A stretch of DNA of 64,000 nt from Pelecanus crispus (lineage: Eukaryota > Chordata > Aves > Pelecaniformes > Pelecanidae), in the NCBI RefSeq assembly GCF_030463565.1, contig NC_134675.1, positions 16,699,862-16,763,861 on the forward strand. Direction: 5' to 3'. The translations under genes were made by a program, and so were the position numbers. Shown here piece by piece: positions 10,152 through 22,564 of this stretch; the first letter of the stretch is position 1, and each line of letters begins with the position of its first letter. The notes below the pieces were generated by a model, which worked only from the letters and a program-made list of their open reading frames with translations, was not told the DNA's origin and made no database searches.

Positions 10152-13100
10152 TTGGAGGGTTTTTTGGTTCAGTGGTTCTGGGGGATTTATTTGGCGCATT
10201 TTTGTTTCAGCATGTTTTGGGCTTTTAGGGGGTTCTTGTTGAGGGGGCTCAGTTTGGCTAGGATTTGTTTTGGCGCATTTTTCTTTTGGCACATGAGTTT
10301 TTTTGTGGTTCAGTGGTTAGAGGTTTGGCATATTTTTAGCACATTTTTCTTCTAAAGCTTTATGGGGGTTTGTTTAGTTGGAGATTGGTGGATTTTAGTT
10401 TTCGCGTGATTTGGGGTTTTTTTCAGTGGATGGGGGGACTGGGTTTGGGGTATTTTTGATTTGGCATGGTTTCAGGGTTTTTTGTTTCACTTGTTGGGGG
10501 GCTGGGTTTGGCATGTTTTGGGGGGTTAATATTGGGTTTGGGGGTTTTGAATGCTTGGTGGGGTTTTTTTTATTATTTTGGTAGCTGGGTTTTTTTTGCA
10601 TTTTGGTGGCTTGTTTTGGTTTGGTGGTTCAGGAGGCTGGGTTTGGTGCATTTTTTTGGGCCCATTTCTGTTTTGCTGCTTTTTGGGGATTTTTTTTTGG
10701 TTCGTTAATGGGGGGTGCTGGGTTTGGCTTTTTTTATTTATTTTGGCATGTTTTCTGGGGGTGGTTTGGTTGTTGTGGGGGCTGGGTTTGGCATGTCTTT
10801 GGTTTGGCGTGGTTTTGTTGGGTTTGGGATTTTTGGGAGGTTTTGTGATTGAGGGCTGGGTTTGTATGTTTGAGTTTCAGCATGTTTGGGGAGTTTTTTG
10901 GTTCGGTGGCTTGGAGGTGCTAGGTTTGACGTGGTTTTTGTTTTGGTGCATTTTGGGGGGGGATCGGATCGGTGGTTGGCTTAGTTTAGGCTGTTTTTCT
11001 TTTAGCATGTTTTGGGTGGGTTTTTGGTTCTGGGTTTGGCAGGACTGGGTTTTGCATGTTCTTGTTTTGGCACGTTTTTCTTTTGGTGCATTCTGGGGTC
11101 TTTTTTTGGTTTGGTGGTTCCCCCCAACCACCTCATTGGGTTTGGTGTGCTTTTATTTTGGCAAGTTTTGGGAGTTTTTTGGTTCAGTGGTTGGGGGGGT
11201 TGGGTTTAACATGTTTTGGGAGGGGGTTGCATGTCTTAGGTATTTTTTTGTTCAGTGGTTCAGTGGGCTTGGTTTAGCATGTTTTGGGATATTTTTGGTT
11301 CAGTGGTTTGAGGTGCTGGGTTTGGTGTTTTTTGTTTTGGCACATTTTCATTTCAGTGTGTTTGGGGTTGTTTTGGGGGGCTTTTTGGTGTGGCTTTGTT
11401 TTGTCATGGATTGGGGTTTTTTTGGTTGAATGGTTCAGGGGGGTGGGTTTGGCACACTTCTGGCATAGTTTTGGGGGCCTTTTTGGTTTGGTGGTAGAGG
11501 GGGCTGGATTTGGCATGTTTTGGGGGGTTAATATTGGGTTTAGGGGTTTTGAAGGGTTGGGGCTTGGGTTTTTTGTTCTGGTGGTTGGGGGCGAGGTTTG
11601 GCATGTTTTGTTTTGGTACGTCTTGGGGTCTTTTTTGGTTCAGTAGTTCAGGGGCTAGGTTTGGCACATTTTTGTTTTGGCCAAGTTTTTTTTTTTTTGT
11701 GCAGTTTTTGGGGTTTTAGTACAAATTTGGGAGGTTTTCAGGGTTTTTCATGAGTTTTAGAGGTTTTTTTATGGTTCGATGGCTCAGAGGACTTGTTTTG
11801 GCACTTTTTACTTTTGACATGGTTTGGGATTTTTTTGTGGGTTACGTGGTTGAGGGAGATAGCTTTGGCACATTTTTCTTTTGGTGTGCTCTGGGGTTTT
11901 TTTTGGTTCAGTGGTTGGGGGGGCTAGGTTTGGTATGATTTTGGTTTGGCACATTTTGGGGGATTTCTGGTTTGCTTGTTGAATGGAGCAGGGTTTGGCA
12001 TGTAGTTTTGGTGTGTTTTGGGACATTTCTTGGTTGGGGAGGCTGGTGTTAGTGTGTTCTTCATTTGGTGCATTTTGGGGGGCTAGGTTTGGCATGTTTT
12101 TCATTTGGCACGTTTTAGGTGTTTTGGGTTTTTTTAATGTTCGGTGCACTGGGTGGCTAGGTTTAGCACGTTTTTTAATTTGGCGTGTTTTGGGAGATTT
12201 TTCCGGGGTTCGGGGGGCTGGGTTGGTGCACTTTTTCATGTAGTGCATTTTGGGGCAGGAGGTTGCCTTCTCAGTGTTCGAGGGGCTGGGTTTGGCACGT
12301 CTTTTCATGTGGCACGTTTTAGAAAGGAGTTGCCTTCTCGAGGTTCAGGAGGCTGGGTTTGGCGCTTTTTTCATGTGGCTTGTTGGGGGTGGGGGGGGTG
12401 TTCTTCCCAAAGTTTGGGGTGCTGGATTTGGCATGCTTTCTCATGTGGCACATTTTGAGGAGAGGTGTTACCTTCTCAGGGTTTGGGGGACTGGATTTGG
12501 CATGCTTTTTCACATGGCACATTTTGGGGAGTGTGGTTGTCTCCTCAGGGTTCGGCAGGGGCTGGGTTTGGTGCATCTTTTTATGCGGCATGTTTTGGGG
12601 GAGGTTGCCTACTCAGGATTCGGGGGGCTGAGGTTGGCATCTTTATTCATGACAAGTTTTTGTTTTGGGGGTGGGGGTGTTACCTTCTCAGTGTCCAAGG
12701 GGCTGGGTTTGGAGCATCTTTTTGTGTGACATGTTTTGGGGAGAGGGATTCATTTTCAGGATACCGAGGACTGGGTTTGGTGTGTTGTTTAGTGTGGCAC
12801 ATTTTGGGGGGGGGGGCTTGCCTCCTTGGGGTTTGGGGGGCTAGGTGTGGCTAGTCTTTTCATTTGCCACATTTTTTTTTACCCATTTCAGTGATTCAGG
12901 GTGCTGGTTTTGGCATGCTTTTTATTCTGGCATGTTTTGGGGTGGGACGTTGCCTTCTCAGGGTTTGGTGGGCTTGGTTTGTCACACTTTTTCATTTGGC
13001 ACATCTGGGGGGGTACCATCTTGGGGTTTGGGGGGCTGGGGTTGGTGTGCTTTTTCCCGTGGCTCATTTTGGGGCGGGAGGTTGCCTTCTCAGGGTTCGG

Positions 13101-13755
13101 GGGGCTGGGGTTGGCACACTTTTTCATGCGATACATTTTCAGTGGTGGGGTTGCCATCTAAGGGTTCAATGGGCTAGGACTGGTGCTTTTTTGTGTGGCT
13201 TGATTTGGTTGTAGTGGGGGTTCCTTCCTGGATTTTGGGGGGCTATATTTGGTGCGCTTTCTTGTATGGTGCATTTTGGATAGGGGTTGCTTTCTAGGGG
13301 GTTTGGGGAACTTGGTTTGGCACACTATTTATGTGACATGTTTTGGGATGGAAGGTTGCCTTCACGGGGTTTGGGGGGGGGGGGGGGGGGGGCTGGGCTT
13401 GGCACACCTTTTCGCGTGGCATGTTTTGGGGGAGTTGCCTTCCTGTGGTTCAGAGAGCAGGGTTTCGTGCACTTTTTTGTGTGGTGCATTTTGGGGCAGG
13501 AGATTGCCTTCTCAGGATTTGGGGGGCTATATTTGGAGCATCTTTTCCTGTGGCGCATTTTTGGGAGCGGTTGCCTTCTCGGGGTTTGAGGAGCTGAGGC
13601 TAGTGTGCTTTTTCCTGTGGCACATTTTGAAGAGGAAGGTTGCCTCCTTGTCGTTCGGGGGACTGGATTTGGCACGCTTTCTCATGTGGAACATTTTTGG
13701 GCACAAGTTTGCCTTCTTGGGGTTCAGGGGTCTGCGTTTGTTGCACTTTTTCATG
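10152..13755. repeat. G/T-rich degenerate tandem repeat, block 2
   Basis: About 3.6 kb of plus-strand G/T-rich repeats. Before about 12,000 the units contain GGCTGGGTTTGGCATGTTTTG with TTTTTTGGTTCAGTGGTT. After about 12,200 they become a more regular unit of about 65-75 bp with GGTTGCCTTCTCAGGGTTC, GGGCTGGGTTTGGCA and TTTTTCATGTGGCACATTTT. Uninterrupted G runs occur, the longest near 13,372-13,391. Long open frames (for example 10,551-11,429) are composition artefacts. Confidence 0.85.
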
Positions 13756-14740
13756 TATAGAATCATAGAATCTTTTAGGTTGGAAAAGACCTTTAAGATC
13801 ATCCAGTCCAACCATTAACCTACACTACCAAATCCACACTAAACAAATCAAGGGTAGACTAGACTAAACCATGTCCCAGAGTGCCACGTCTACCCATCTT
13901 CTGAACACTTCCAGGGATGGTGACTCCACCACCTCTCTGGGCAGCCTGTTCCAATGCTTGACTACCCTTTCCATGAAGAAATTCTTCCTAATATCCATTC
14001 TAAACCTCCCCTGGCGCAGCTTGAGCCCATTTCCTCTCGTCCTATCGCTAGCTACTTGGGAGAAGAGACCAACACCCACCTGACTACAACCTCCTTTCAG
14101 GGAGTTGTAGAGAGCGATAAGGTCTCCCCTCAGCCTCCTCTTCTCCAGGCTAAACAACCCCAGTTCCCTCAGCCACTCCTCATAAGGCCTGTGCTCCAGA
14201 CCCTTCTCCAGCTTCGTTGCCCTTCTCTGGACACGCTCCAGCACCTCAATGTCCTTCTTCTAGTGAGGGGCCCAAACCTGGACACAGTATTCCAGGTGCA
14301 GCCTCACCAGTGCCGAGTACAGGGGGACAATCACCTCCCTGCTCCTGCTGGCCACACTAGTCCTGATACAAGCCAGGATGCTGTTGGCCTTCTTGGCCAC
14401 CTGGGCACACTGCTGGCTCATGTTCAGCCAGCTGTCAACCAACACCCCCAGGTCCTTTTCCGCCAGGCAGCTTTCCAGCCACTCTTCCCCAAGCCTGTAG
14501 CGCTGCATGGGGTTGTTGTGACCCAAGTGCAGGACCCGGCACTTGCCCTTGTTGAACCTCATACAGTTGGCCTCGGCCCATCGGTCCAGCCTGTCCAGGT
14601 CCCTCTGCAGGGCCATCCTACCCTCCAGCAGATCGACACTCCCACCCAACAACATCTGCAAACTTCCTGAGGTTGCACTCAATCCCCTCATCCAGATCAT
14701 TGATAAAGATATTAAACAAGGCTGGCCCCAAAACAGAGCC

Positions 14741-15529
14741 CTAGGGAACACCACTCGTGACCAGCCACCAACTGGACTTAACTCCATTCACCACTACTCT
14801 CTGGGCTCGGCCACCCAACCAGTTTTTTACCCAGCGAAGACTACGCCCGTCCAAGCCATGAGCTGCCAGCTTCCCAAGGAGAATATTATGGGAGACGGTG
14901 TCAAAAGCTTTGCTAAAGTCCAGGTAAATGACATCCACAGCCTTTCCATCATCTACCAGGCGGGTCACCAGGTCATAAAAGGAGATCAGGTTGGTCAAGC
15001 AGGACCTGCCTTTCATAAACCCATGCTGACTGGGCCTGATCCCCTGGTTGACCTGCACTTGCCTGTTGAGTTCACTCAATATGAACCTCTCCATAATCTT
15101 TCCCGGCACCGAGGTCAGGCTGACAGGCCTGTAGTTCCCCGGGTCCTCCTTCCGGCCCTTCTTGTAGATGGGCGTCACATTGGCAAGCCTCCAGTCATCA
15201 GGGACCTCCCCTGTTAACCAGGACTGCTGAGAGATGATGGAAAGTGGCTTGGCAAGCTCCTCTGCCAGCTCCCTCAATACTCTCGGGTGGATCCCATCTG
15301 GCCCCATAGACTTGTGAGTGTCCAGGTGGCGTAGCAGGTCATTAACTGCTTCCTCCTGGACTATGAGGGCTCCACTCTGCTCCCCATCCCTGTCTTCCAG
15401 CTCAGGGGCCTGAGTACCCTGGGGATGACTGGTCTGGCTGTTAAACACAGAGGCAAAGAAGGCATTAAATACCTCAGCCTTTTCCTTGTCCTCGGTGACA
15501 ATGTTCCCCCACACAAACACACCCCGCAT
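14741..15529 (-). pseudogene. CR1 ORF2 reverse transcriptase fragment
   Basis: A 262-codon open stretch with [32 protein letters not shown] and [13 protein letters not shown], i.e. fingers and the first catalytic Asp of the palm. The second catalytic block (FADD type) should lie near 14,660, where the sequence reads through a deletion in a second frame, so the enzyme is broken. Confidence 0.8.
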
Positions 15530-15762
15530 CCAGCAAAGGATGGAGATCCTCCTTGGCTCTCCTTTTATTGTTGATGTACTTATAAAAACATTTTTTATTA
15601 TCTTTTACAACAGTGGCCAGATTGAGTTCTTGCTGGGCTTTTGCTTTTCTAATTTCCTCCCTGCATGACCTAACAAGATCCCTGTACTCTTCCTGAGTTG
15701 CCCACCCCCTCTTCCAAAGGTGGTAGACTCTCCTTTTTTCCCTGAGTCCCAGCAAAAGCTCC

Positions 15763-16527
15763 CTATTCAGCCAGGCTGGTCGTCTTCCCCCGCCGGCTAG
15801 TCTTATTCAACACGGGGAGAGCCCGCTCCTGTGCCCTTAAGACTTCCTTCTTGAAGAAGGCCCAGCCTTCCTGGACCCCTTTGCCCTTCAGGACTGCCTC
15901 CCAAGGGACTTTCCAAACCCGCGTCCTGAATAGGCCAAAGTCTGCCCTCCGGAAGTCCATGGTAACAGTTTTGCTGCCCCTCCTCTTTACATCGCCAAGA
16001 ATCGAGAACTCTATCATATCGTGGTCACTAAGCCCAGGACGGCCTCCGACCACGACATCTCCCACAAGCCCTTCTCTTTTGGTAAACAACAGGTCAAGCG
16101 AGGCACCTCCCCTGGTAGGCTCACTTACCAGCTGCGTCAGGAACTTATCCTCCACACACTCTAGGGACTTCCTAGACTGTTGCCTCTCTGCTGTGTTGTA
16201 TTTCCAGCAGATGTCCGGCAAGTTGAAGTCCCCCACAAGAACAAGGGCTGGCGATTCTAAGACTTCTGCCAGCTGCTTATAGAATGCTTCATCTACCTCT
16301 ACATCCTGGCTGGGTGGTCTATAGCAGACTCCCAACAGGACATCCACCTTGCTGGCCTTCCCCCTCATCCTTACCCATAAGCACTCGACCTTGTCATCGC
16401 CACTGTTGAAGTCTATAGTGAAAACACTCCCTAACATACAGAGCCACCCCACCGCCTCTCCTTCCATGCCTATCCCTTCTGAAGAGCTTATAGCCATCCA
16501 GTGCAGCACTCCAGTCATGAGAGTCAT
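15763..16527 (-). pseudogene. CR1 ORF2 endonuclease fragment
   Basis: A 254-codon open stretch covering the middle and end of the apurinic-type endonuclease, with LVGDFNLPDICW and GLSDHDMIEF blocks that carry catalytic Asn, Asp and His positions of the family. The start of the domain, with KCMYTNVRSMGNKQEE, lies in another frame at 16,394-16,726, so a frameshift separates them near 16,450. Confidence 0.8.
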
Positions 16528-16728
16528 CCCACCACGTTTCTGTGATGGCGACTATGTTATAGCCATCCTGCTGCACAAGGGCTTCCAGCTCCTCCTGTTT
16601 GTTGCCCATGCTGCGTACATTGGTGTACATGCACTTGAGATGGGCTATCGATTTCGCCCCCAACGTTGCCATGCCACCCCTGGGCTCCTCACTAGCGAGC
16701 CCGTTTATATCCCCTTCCCCCTTCAAAC

Positions 16729-17226
16729 CTAGTTTAAAGCCCTCTCAATGAGTCCTGCCAACTCATGGGCAAGAATCATTTTCCCCTTTGGAGACAGCTG
16801 ATCTCCATCAGCCACCAGCAGGCCCGGTGCCATGTAAACTTCCCCATGATCGAAAAACCCAAAATTCCACCAATGGCACCAGCCTCTGAGCCACCTATTA
16901 ATCAGGTGAGTTTTCCCATTCCTTTCAGCATTCTTCCCTGCCACTGACGAGATTGAGGAAAACACTACCTGTGCTCCCGAGCCTGTGACCAATCGCCCCA
17001 GTGCCCTGAAGTCCCTCTTCATTGCTTTAGGACTTCTCTCTGTAATCTCATCACTGCCAACCTGTACAACCAGCAACGGGTAATAATCGGAGGGCCTTAC
17101 GAGGTCCGGGAGTTTCCTAGTAATGTCCCTAACCCGGGCCCCAGGGAGGTAGCAGACTTCCCTGTGGGATGGGTCCAGACGGCAGATTGGGCTCTCAGTT
17201 CCCCACAGGAGGGAATCACCCACCAC
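16729..17226 (-). pseudogene. CR1 ORF1 esterase-like fragment
   Basis: A 165-codon open stretch starting MVGDSLLWGTE. The GDSL-type block at the start and VVQVGSDEIT in the middle fit the SGNH-hydrolase-like esterase domain known from CR1 ORF1 proteins. It ends just before the ORF2 endonuclease frame at 16,726. The N-terminal part of ORF1 is missing, as the element seems to end near 17,262. Confidence 0.75.
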
Positions 17227-17262
17227 ACTTACCCTCCTTTTTTTCTTAACAGGGGCAGTCGT

Positions 17263-19215
17263 AATCCATGGGGCTGACTGACTGTGGGGCCATTGGTTGT
17301 GTTCTTGGGGTTCAGGGGGCTAGTCTTGGGTGCACTTTTTCATGTGGCACGTTTTTGGGCTGGAGGTTACCTTCTTGGGGTTCCAGGGGCTGGGTTTGGC
17401 ATGCTTTTTCCTGCGGTGTGTTTTGTGGGGTGAGAGTGCCGCCTTGGTGTTTGAGAGGCTGAGGTTGGCATCTTTTCTTATGGTGTGTTTTAGGGAGAGG
17501 TGTTGCCTTTTTTGTTTTCGGGGGGCTGGGTGTGTCTTTTCGTGAGGCGCGTGTTGGGGGGTTTGCCTTCTTGGAGTTCGGAGGGCAGGGTTTGGCGTAC
17601 TTCTTCACGTGGCGCACTTTTTCACGTGGTGCATTTCTGGGCAGGAGGTTGCCTTCTTGGGGTTTGGGGGGCTACATTTAGAGCGCTTTTTCCTGTTGCA
17701 TGTTTTTTCGGGGGGGGGGTGGTGTTTTAAGGGTTCAGTGGGCTGGGGTTGGCACACTTTTTTGTGTGACACGTTCTGAGGGTGAGCAGCGTACCTTCCT
17801 GAGATTTTGGGAGGCGCATTTTACTGCACTTTTTTGTGTAGTGTGTTATGGTGCAGGTGGTTGCCTTCTTGGGGTTTGGAGGGGGTGGGTTTGGCATGCT
17901 TTTTCCTGTGGGGAGTTTTGTGGGGGTTGCTCTCTCAGAGTTCAGGGTGCTGGGGTTGGCACATCTTTTTGTGTGGCACGTTCTAGGGGTGAGGGTACCT
18001 TTTTGGGGTTGGGGGGGTTGGGCTTGGCACTTTTTGTGTAGTGTGTTTTGTGGAGAGCCAGAGCATTTCTTTCATGGTGCTTTCTGGGGTTGTTGCCTTG
18101 AGGTTTGAGGGGCTGGGTTTGGAGCATCTTTTCGCATGACATGTTTTGGGGAGAGGGTTTGATGTTCAGGGTTTGGAGGGCTTTGGTACGGGTTTTTTTT
18201 TAGTGTGGTGCATTTTGATGGGGGTACCTTCTTGGGGTTCGGGGTCTTGGGGTGGCGTGCTTTTTCATGTTGCATATTTAGGGGGCGGAATGCCAACACA
18301 AGGATGGGGAGGCGAAAGAGGTGGGAGTGGCACGCTTTTTCATATGGCACAGTTTGGGGAGAGTGTTTGCCTTCTTGGGGTTGAAGGGGCTGGGGTGTGT
18401 GTGATTTTTCCATGTGGTGCATTTTGGGAAGTGTAGTTGCCTCCTCAGGGTTCAGGGTTTGGTGTGGTTTTTTGTGTGGTGTGTTTTGAAGGGGTTGCCT
18501 TCTCCCAGTTTGGGGGGCTCGGGTTGGAGCATTTTTCTTTCAGCTCATTTTGGGGATTTTCTGGTTCTGTGGTTGCGTTTTGTGCTTTTGTGTTTAGAGG
18601 GGTGGGTTTACTGGGTTGGGGGGTATACTGGGTGGGTCTAAGTTTTGGGGGGGCTTTTTACAGGAGATTAGGATGTTTTGTTGGGGTTTTGGCAGGGTTG
18701 AGGTGTTTTGGGCAGGAGGGGTTGGGGCAGTTGTAATTTGTGGGTTTAGGTATGATTTACCGGTTTTGGGAGTTCTGAAGTTCTTGGGAAGCAGGGGTTG
18801 GATTTGGGGGTTCATGTGGTGGTTGTGGGTGTTTTATTAGATTTGGGGGGGTGGGCTTTTGAGGGGATTGGGTTTGTGGCTTTGGAGGGTTTTTTTTTTT
18901 TTGCATTTGGGACTACTTGTTTTTTTTTGCGGGGGGGGGGGGGGGGGGTGTCCAGGGTTTTGGGGTGGTTTTGGGTGTGGGGGCTTCTGGGGTTTGGGAT
19001 GTTGTGCATGGTTGGGGCTTTTGGAGGGAACGTGAGCATTTGGTGGGGTGTAAGTTTCAGGGTTTCTTGTATTTAGGGGTTTAGGGTTTTTAGTATGGGG
19101 TGGGTTTTGGGGGGGGTTCTATGGATTAGAGGGTTTCAGGTTTGGGGTTTTTTTGAGGGGTTGGGGGTTCGTTTTTTTTTTTGTTTTGGGGGCAGGGAGC
19201 TTTTAGGGTGCGGGC
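17263..19215. repeat. G/T-rich degenerate tandem repeat, block 3
   Basis: Continuation of the array on the far side of the CR1. From 17,263 to about 18,560 it has the same unit as late block 2 (CTTTTTCATGTGGCAC, GGTTGCCTTCTTGGGGTT). From 18,560 to 19,215 it becomes a looser G/T-rich sequence with TTTTGGGG-type runs and an 18-base G run near 18,930. It borders the CpG island directly. Confidence 0.85.
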
Positions 19216-19219
19216 GTTT

Positions 19220-21210
19220 TTGATGTTTTGGAGGGTTGTCAGCGCGTAGATGCCCGGCCGTTGGCGGGCTGTCATCCCTCTGCAGCTGGCTCCGCCCCCC
19301 ATCCCACCCCTCGGGGACCGTTAAGGGCGGCTCGCCTCTTTCCCCCCCCCCCATGCGGTTGGGCGCGCCGTGGTGTCATCGGAAGTGACTTCACTTCAAG
19401 TGGCCGGGAGGAGCTAGACGCTGAGAATAGGGAAGGAGTGCTCGGCGCATCGCTCTTTAACTTTGCGTCTCTGCCCTTCCGTAGTGAGGCATCTTACCAC
19501 CCCACCGACTCCGGGCTGCACGCACAGGGGCAGCGGAGTTCACCCCATCGCGCCCGGCTGCTTGGCCTGTCCCGGCCACACTCACCTTGAGGTGGCTGCC
19601 GCTGCTATTGCTGCCTGGGCTATCCGCCTCCTCTTCTTCCCCGCTGCAGGCTCTCGCTGGCCCCCCACAGGGCTGTTGGACGAATGAAGGGGCGGCGGAG
19701 CCACCCGGGCTAAAAGGTCACATTGTGGGCGTTCTCCCCCCAGCGCCAGGGGTAAACCATGAAGTCGCTGAAGCCAGGACTGATGGGGACGGGGCGGGGG
19801 GGAGTGCTGGCTCCTCACCTCTCCCTCGGGAGAACGGTTTGATCGAGGTGGTTTTGATAACGGAAACCAGGACACGCTTCGGGGAGTCCTGGCAAAAAGT
19901 CACCGGGAGACCCGGCGGTGGCCTCTCCACCATCGCTACCCTGTCACAGACACCAGCGCAGAAAAGGGAAGAGAGAGTGGGGAAGCTCCACAACGGTTCA
20001 GCTCCCCTTTCCCAGTCTACGTCCCAGGGCGGGGAAGGCATAGAAATCCTGCAACCACCACCACTTGTCACCCCCCAGGTCTGCTTTAGCTGTTCATCGC
20101 CAGAGACGGCGGCTCCTCTCGGGGCCTCACCCCCCTTTCCCAGCTACCACCGTCACAAAATCTGCGACAGCTACAGTCTCCCCACACCTTTCTGAAGCGG
20201 CGCTGGTCCCCGCTTGTCCCAGTCCTGGTGACTCCTGAGGAAGAGCTACTGTTGCATAACCCAGACCAAACCCGAGATTTTCCCGCGTTACTTTTCGCGC
20301 CCGGGCGTAACCAATCACCGAACCAGACGCTGACGTCACGGAGTAACAGTTCCCGCTCACCAACCACTTTGACCCGTGGGTGGGGACAGAGCGGAACTCG
20401 GCTTCGCTTCTGCCGCTCTATTGGCCAGGCGCCAGGCCGACTGGTAGAATTCGAAACTGACTGCTGGTGGACTGCTGGGGGTGTTTTGCCTCACTATAAC
20501 TCATTTCCTCTGAGGAGGCACAGCCTGGCTGTTGATTGGCCAGCCACGGCGAGCGGGGGAGGGCTTGTTCGTCCGCTCTAGCTTGGCGCGCGTTTTTGTT
20601 TCGCCGTTTGGGCGCTTGGTGGACGAGCTTTGGCGCACCTGGCTCTGGACACGGCGTGTCACGTGTGGGGTTTAAAGGGTCGGCCACCGCTCGGGTATTT
20701 GGTGCTTGCTTCATGCAGAAGAGATGCTAGAAAGCGCCCGGAAGGCGCTGAGATTTCATTGCATGTGTGGATTTGTGCCCTATCGCAAGGAAAAGTCTCC
20801 TTCTGTCGCAACTCCGTCTCTAGAGGCGGGGAGTAGCTGAGGATTGCGCATAGCAACGGGAGGAGCGGAGGGGAAGTCGCCACCGGACGTGCTACTGCCG
20901 TCACCCAGATGTGTTTAGGGCAGGAGACCCGGAACAGGCGCTGTGGAGGCTGCGGCAGTGTGGTCATTGCGGCACGCGGTGGCCGTTGTGGGGCGCTGCA
21001 GCGGCAAGCGCGTGGTCGCGCCCTGTGAGGAGACAGAGCAGGGAGCTTGGAGCTGCTGGTGGGCTCCTGCGGGTTGCTGCCTCCCTGCGGTATCGGGATA
21101 TCGCTGGGGGGGGGGGGGGTGTCCAGAGTGTATGGAGAAATGCCTGTTTCGGTACAAGACCCTAACACTGATAAGCCACGCTGAGTCGGCAGCTCTGCTC
21201 CTCCACGCAC
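19220..21210. promoter_or_regulatory. CpG-island promoter region of an unidentified transcript
   Basis: Two kilobases of CpG-rich DNA, unlike anything else in the window. Visible sites: ETS/GABP-like CGGAAGTGA (19,380-19,388), E2F-like TTTCGCGC (20,293), TTGGCGCG (20,583) and TTTGGCGC (20,629), CCAAT or ATTGG boxes (20,311; 20,420; 20,535), a perfect CRE TGACGTCA (20,331) and an E-box CACGTG (20,660). E2F plus NF-Y plus CRE fits a growth- or cell-cycle-linked, possibly bidirectional promoter. A strong minus-strand splice donor, CAAG then GTGAGTG, lies at 19,586/19,585; the preceding minus-strand exon could run from an acceptor-like CCTTTTAG near 19,712 or from a transcription start. I do not recognise a protein. 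GLDC exon 1 was looked for and not seen. Confidence 0.7.
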
Positions 21211-21285
21211 ACATTTAAAATAATCTACAGCTCTGTCCAATTGCTTGATCATGCACTAACAGGAAGTCCAATGAGTCTAATGCTG

Positions 21286-21770
21286 TTTTGTGATGGTTGG
21301 CATGAAAGGTGAGGTGCTAACAGCAATATAACTTGCTTAGAAGTATGAACATTGCCTGAGACTATGAGCTTTTACCTCAGCGTTGATGTGACCTGAAGAC
21401 CCAACCTAAGCCGGCTCTTACTGGCTGAGAACACCCCATACAGACAATAAAACAATAGGAGATTTGCCTTTCAAAAAAAACCCAGGCATATAACCATAGC
21501 CATCTACACCACCTGCATGGGACAAGCACATACTGATTACACAAGCAATACTAACTGATTAGTCCACCCTGTAACATGAGTGATTTGATTAGGCTGCGCA
21601 ACTGTATTTTAACATATATAAACCGTGCTTTCCTCTGTATCGGGGTCCTCCATGCGTTAGGCTGAGGCAATGATATGTGCATAGCTAATATGAGAGAATA
21701 AATTCCCTTGGTAATTCTATGCTAAGCGTCCTTATCTTCATCCTTGGCTGGCAAAGAACTGACTTTTACA
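21286..21770 (+). mobile_element. Probable solo LTR
   Basis: Begins about TGTGATGGTTGGCATG and ends about ACTTTTACA. Inside are a TATA-like ACATATATAAACCG (about 21,610), CTCTGTATCGGGGTCCTCC downstream of it and a polyadenylation signal AATAAATTCCC (about 21,698). This arrangement is typical of an LTR. Exact edges and a target-site duplication were not resolved. Confidence 0.5.
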
Positions 21771-22564
21771 TTGGTCATACACAGTCCATACAGAACTCTT
21801 ATAAGCTTCTAGCTAGACAGCCTGACCTATACCACCAACATGTTACCACTGAGTAACTATGGCACCATTCACAAAAGTTTACGAAATCAATAGGAGTTAT
21901 GTGCCAAATAATTATACAGATCTAGCTCCAGATTGTCACTGCTTTATGAGCTCTAACCAGTCTGTATGAGTCAGAAAGTTTGAGGTTTATCTAGTATGTT
22001 TTATCCAAAGTTTCTAAAAGTTATTAATTTTAGTATTTAATAATTACTGTTAAAAAAAAAACAGTAAACTGGGATTCGTATCAGCTTTTATTTGATCCAC
22101 ATGAGTAAAAGACATACAGCTGAACAATGAAAGATTTGGTGATAAAGAGGAATAATTTGAAAATATGGTGGCATACATTGATTTGGCTTTTTTTTTGTAA
22201 AATCCTGAAAGATAGGTTGTATGTTTGATTTTTAAATCTCAAAAGTAACCACAGTGCCTCATTTACTAAATCCTTAAGAAATACTGGAAATTAGGAAAGC
22301 TTTGGCTTTATCAGATACAGCAGTACTTAATTTATTAATTTATTAATAATTTTAATTTTATTAATTTATTTGGCATTTGGTTCAGGCCTTTAACATGAAG
22401 ATAACTAGTACTAGTAAAGTAATATTCTACTTGAGCCCAGCTACTGAATGCTCCAGAAGGAAGGAAACAGAATGAGATAATCATGCCCATAATGAAGATT
22501 AATTGCCATCCCTTCCTGTGAAGGCAATGGAAGAATAGTAGTTAATATGTAGGACACCAATACA
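21771..22564. other. Unique AT-rich sequence, no gene seen
   Basis: Ordinary non-coding DNA between a probable LTR and a CR1. It contains an A/T-rich stretch near 22,325-22,370 made of repeated TTAATTTATT. No exon of GLDC or another gene was recognised. Confidence 0.5.

Larger units (their letters stand above)
13756..17262 (-). mobile_element. CR1 LINE, nearly full length, inserted in the G/T-rich array
   Basis: The 3' end is at 13,756 (minus strand ends ...GATTCTATGATTC) and the 5' end near 17,262; G/T repeat flanks both sides. Going 5' to 3' on the minus strand: ORF1 esterase-like region (17,226-16,729), ORF2 endonuclease (16,726-15,763, two overlapping frames), linker and fingers (15,755-14,741), palm and thumb (14,787-14,260) and C-terminus (14,244-13,864). 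Each block is open but separated from the next by a frameshift or stop, so the element is dead although only moderately decayed. Confidence 0.93.

Noticed and set aside
10551..11429. 292-codon open frame rich in Gly, Phe, Trp and Leu, and similar frames in 8,224-13,818
   Set aside because: The plus strand is nearly all G and T, so stops are rare by composition. Frames exist in parallel phases and follow the tandem units.
19582..19712. Minus-strand frame rich in Glu, Ser and Gly ending at the splice donor, as a coding exon
   Set aside because: The donor is convincing but the frame has no Met and no recognised homology; it may be 5' UTR. Kept only as part of the promoter entry.
20659..21252. 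197-codon minus-strand ORF in the CpG island and overlapping plus-strand ORFs
   Set aside because: GC-rich DNA gives long chance frames; no domain or known protein start is recognisable, and frames overlap on both strands.
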